This document shows, one piece after another, positions 62,148 through 64,000 of a stretch of DNA of 64,000 nucleotides. The translations under genes and the position numbers were made by a program. The stretch's first letter is position 1. Every line of letters begins with the position of its first letter. Location: positions 19,591,638-19,655,637 of the forward strand of contig OY540815.1 in assembly GCA_961205875.1 (NCBI GenBank). The letters are read 5' to 3'. This DNA comes from Sialis fuliginosa. Taxonomy: Eukaryota; Arthropoda; Insecta; Megaloptera; Sialidae. The notes under the pieces are model-generated. The model was not told the origin of the DNA. It did not search any database and saw only the letters and a list, made by a program, of their open reading frames with translations.

Positions 62148-64000
62148 TATAGATACAAATGTAATTGTCATGACAATTACATTAATTTAAGTTTGTACGT
62201 AAGTACAATACATTTTTTGTTTAAAGTAAAAGTACCTACTTATACTTTCAAGGATAACCATCTGCACGTTATAAACGAACTGCAGGGAATATATGTTTAT
62301 AGGTACCTAAAATCTTTTTTAAAGTCAAATTATTATTTACAAATATTAGTAAAGAGTAACCTCCCTTCTTGAAAATCAAAGTTGGCAACCCAAGTAACAA
62401 AGTACATATGTATTTAAGGTTCTTTGTATTCTGAAATCATATGAATATATAATTCATATCTATACACATTGAGCAAAACTTTTCCTGTTCATTGAATAAT
62501 TAAATAAACGCAATAAAATATTCATATTTTGCGAAGAAACTAAGAGAAGAAGTTTTAATAACCAAGAGAAGAAAAATATAAGAAGCAGTTAAAATTCACA
62601 GCCATGCCTCAAAGACATAAACTATATAACGTATATTGGGGTTGTATAGAACGTTTGCAGTTGTGGACACTGGTGGATTTTATAGCACAAGTCATAAATA
62701 AACTACACGCTTATCTTCGTGCACCTAGTTATGAACTTGCTATAAATTATTGCTGCCCGGAGGTTGGTCTATAACGAGCTGATTCAATGTGCACAGATTC
62801 TGTAGCTGTTTGTGGGCATTCCAATTTTACAATGCAGACCCCGTTCATGTGTTACATAATAATATATATATATTGTTAGGTATGATTAATTTTGTCTCCT
62901 CTACAGATTTTCAAAATAAGCAAACAGCTGATTTAAACACGTGAACATCATATTTATCTTACTACTATAACTAATAACTTGTAGACACATACATTAAGTG
63001 TAGACAAGTTCATTCCATTATATAACCTCGCGATTTTCCATGCCTAACCACCAATTTTAACTTTTTTCAAACAGTGAAAAAAATTCGCTCGAATGTTGCA
63101 AATGATTGTATTTTCTATATTAATACATTAAACTGTTTAAAAACGATCTACGTTTATTATATTTCATTAAAGTTGTTTCTTTTTGTCGTTCTCAACAAGG
63201 CCTATCTATTAGTATCTAAATCTAATCTTCTCTCAACAAAGAATGTTCGTACTGAATTAATGAAAACAGAATAGCATTACTACGGTTGTGGAGAAGACAG
63301 AATGGTTGATATGAGGAAGTGCAGTTGATGTAGAAAGTGGAGAATGTGCCAGTCTATCAGCAGAATATGCAAATGATTTCGAGTGCCCAAGTAGCTGTGA
63401 TTACAGTTATTATTACTGTTAAAACTATTTACAATGTTTAATTTGATCTCAATTTCCAAATATATGTTGATACTTAGATTTTACCCTCAGGCCTTATTAT
63501 GCTACCGTATAGGCCTATTTATATCAATTTTAAAATTGATTATTTTTTTTTTGGTTATTGATAGAATTTATATATTTTTTTTGTTTTAATTTTTTTATAA
63601 GACTCAGAGAGAAAGATTGATAATATATTTTTTTGATGACATTCAATGTTTGTCATTTTATTTTAAATTTAAGCTTAGCAGGCCTTATTACCCATAAGTA
63701 CCTTATTTATGCACTAGTGTGACTATAATGACACATTTTATACTGTAGAAACTTTTTATAATATTTATTCATTTATTTCATCATAAAAATCCCACTTATA
63801 TTGAATACCTTATACTTATATATATAATTATACTCCTTTAGAAGTTAATAATCCGTAACAACTGTTTTTTTTATATATCGTAGTGAACATTTCTTAGAAT
63901 TCTTAAGTATAAAATTATGCAGTACTGACCTACTACAAGTATGCACTTTGCTAGTTCTTTCATTCGTTTTAAGTTAATGTGAAAATTTTTGCAGCAAGAT
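62148..64000. other. intergenic to window end
   Basis: Apart from the weak 56-codon frame at 62604, no coding or repeat signal is seen. A gene could begin beyond the window. Confidence 0.5.
62604..62774 (+). CDS. 56-codon reading frame, unknown
   Basis: ATG (62604) to TAA (62772-62774). The peptide starts MPQRHKLYNVYWGCIERLQL and has a Trp/Cys-containing, mixed composition unlike neighbouring chance frames. The start context (cacagcc) is acceptable. There is no domain I recognise, no clear splice sites and no supporting neighbour. It may be chance or part of a noncoding transcript. Confidence 0.15.
   Translation: MPQRHKLYNVYWGCIERLQLWTLVDFIAQVINKLHAYLRAPSYELAINYCCPEVGL

Noticed and set aside
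1..64000. tRNA, rRNA, CRISPR, intact transposase, reverse transcriptase or viral genes
   Set aside because: None seen on reading. Repeats are inverted-repeat transposons, not spaced direct repeats, and no long conserved frame exists outside the channel gene.

Overview
The window is AT-rich, intron-containing eukaryotic DNA, almost certainly from an insect. The best guess is a moth or butterfly. The reasons are short Helitron relics that start TC, end CTAG and sit between A and T, a repeat with an agggttccg head followed by tandem gtcc units, a deleted mariner, and very many short inverted-repeat (MITE or foldback) elements. The order is an inference from repeat style and is not proven.

There is one clear protein-coding gene. 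It spans 11526-15920 on the + strand in nine exons with GT-AG introns and consistent phases, and encodes a 536-residue HCN-like (hyperpolarization-activated, cyclic-nucleotide-gated family) channel subunit. It has an N-terminal HCN-type domain, S1-S6, a C-linker and a C-terminal cyclic-nucleotide-binding fold. The architecture is complete but key sites are unusual. The filter reads Gly-Thr-Gly where HCN has Gly-Tyr-Gly, S4 carries only three regularly spaced arginines, and the binding-pocket Glu and Arg of the cNMP fold are absent. Directly downstream (16558-18472) lies a broken tandem paralogue. It keeps four exon pieces without frame damage but has lost S1-S3, the filter and S6, the C-linker, most of the cNMP fold, and an in-frame start. 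Its S4 has lost the arginines.

Three short coding-like segments of unknown identity lie nearby: an antisense exon inside intron 8 (15225-15429), a terminal-exon-like piece between the two channel copies (16399-16497), and a short reading frame with a promoter-like upstream at 7100. A 56-codon frame at 62604 is weaker.

The rest (1-11.5 kb and 18.5-64 kb) is intergenic and dominated by non-autonomous DNA transposons. These include six copies of a family with TAAGGTACTGGCACCAGT ends, two roughly 1.06-kb hAT-type foldbacks (one with an 8-bp target duplication carrying one mismatch), a 0.9-kb long-TIR foldback at 6.1 kb, several TIR elements of 0.26-0.5 kb, and a set of 100-240-bp hairpins. I found no tRNA, rRNA or CRISPR array, and no intact transposase or reverse transcriptase. 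Most long reading frames are chance frames in AT-rich DNA or artefacts of the palindromes.
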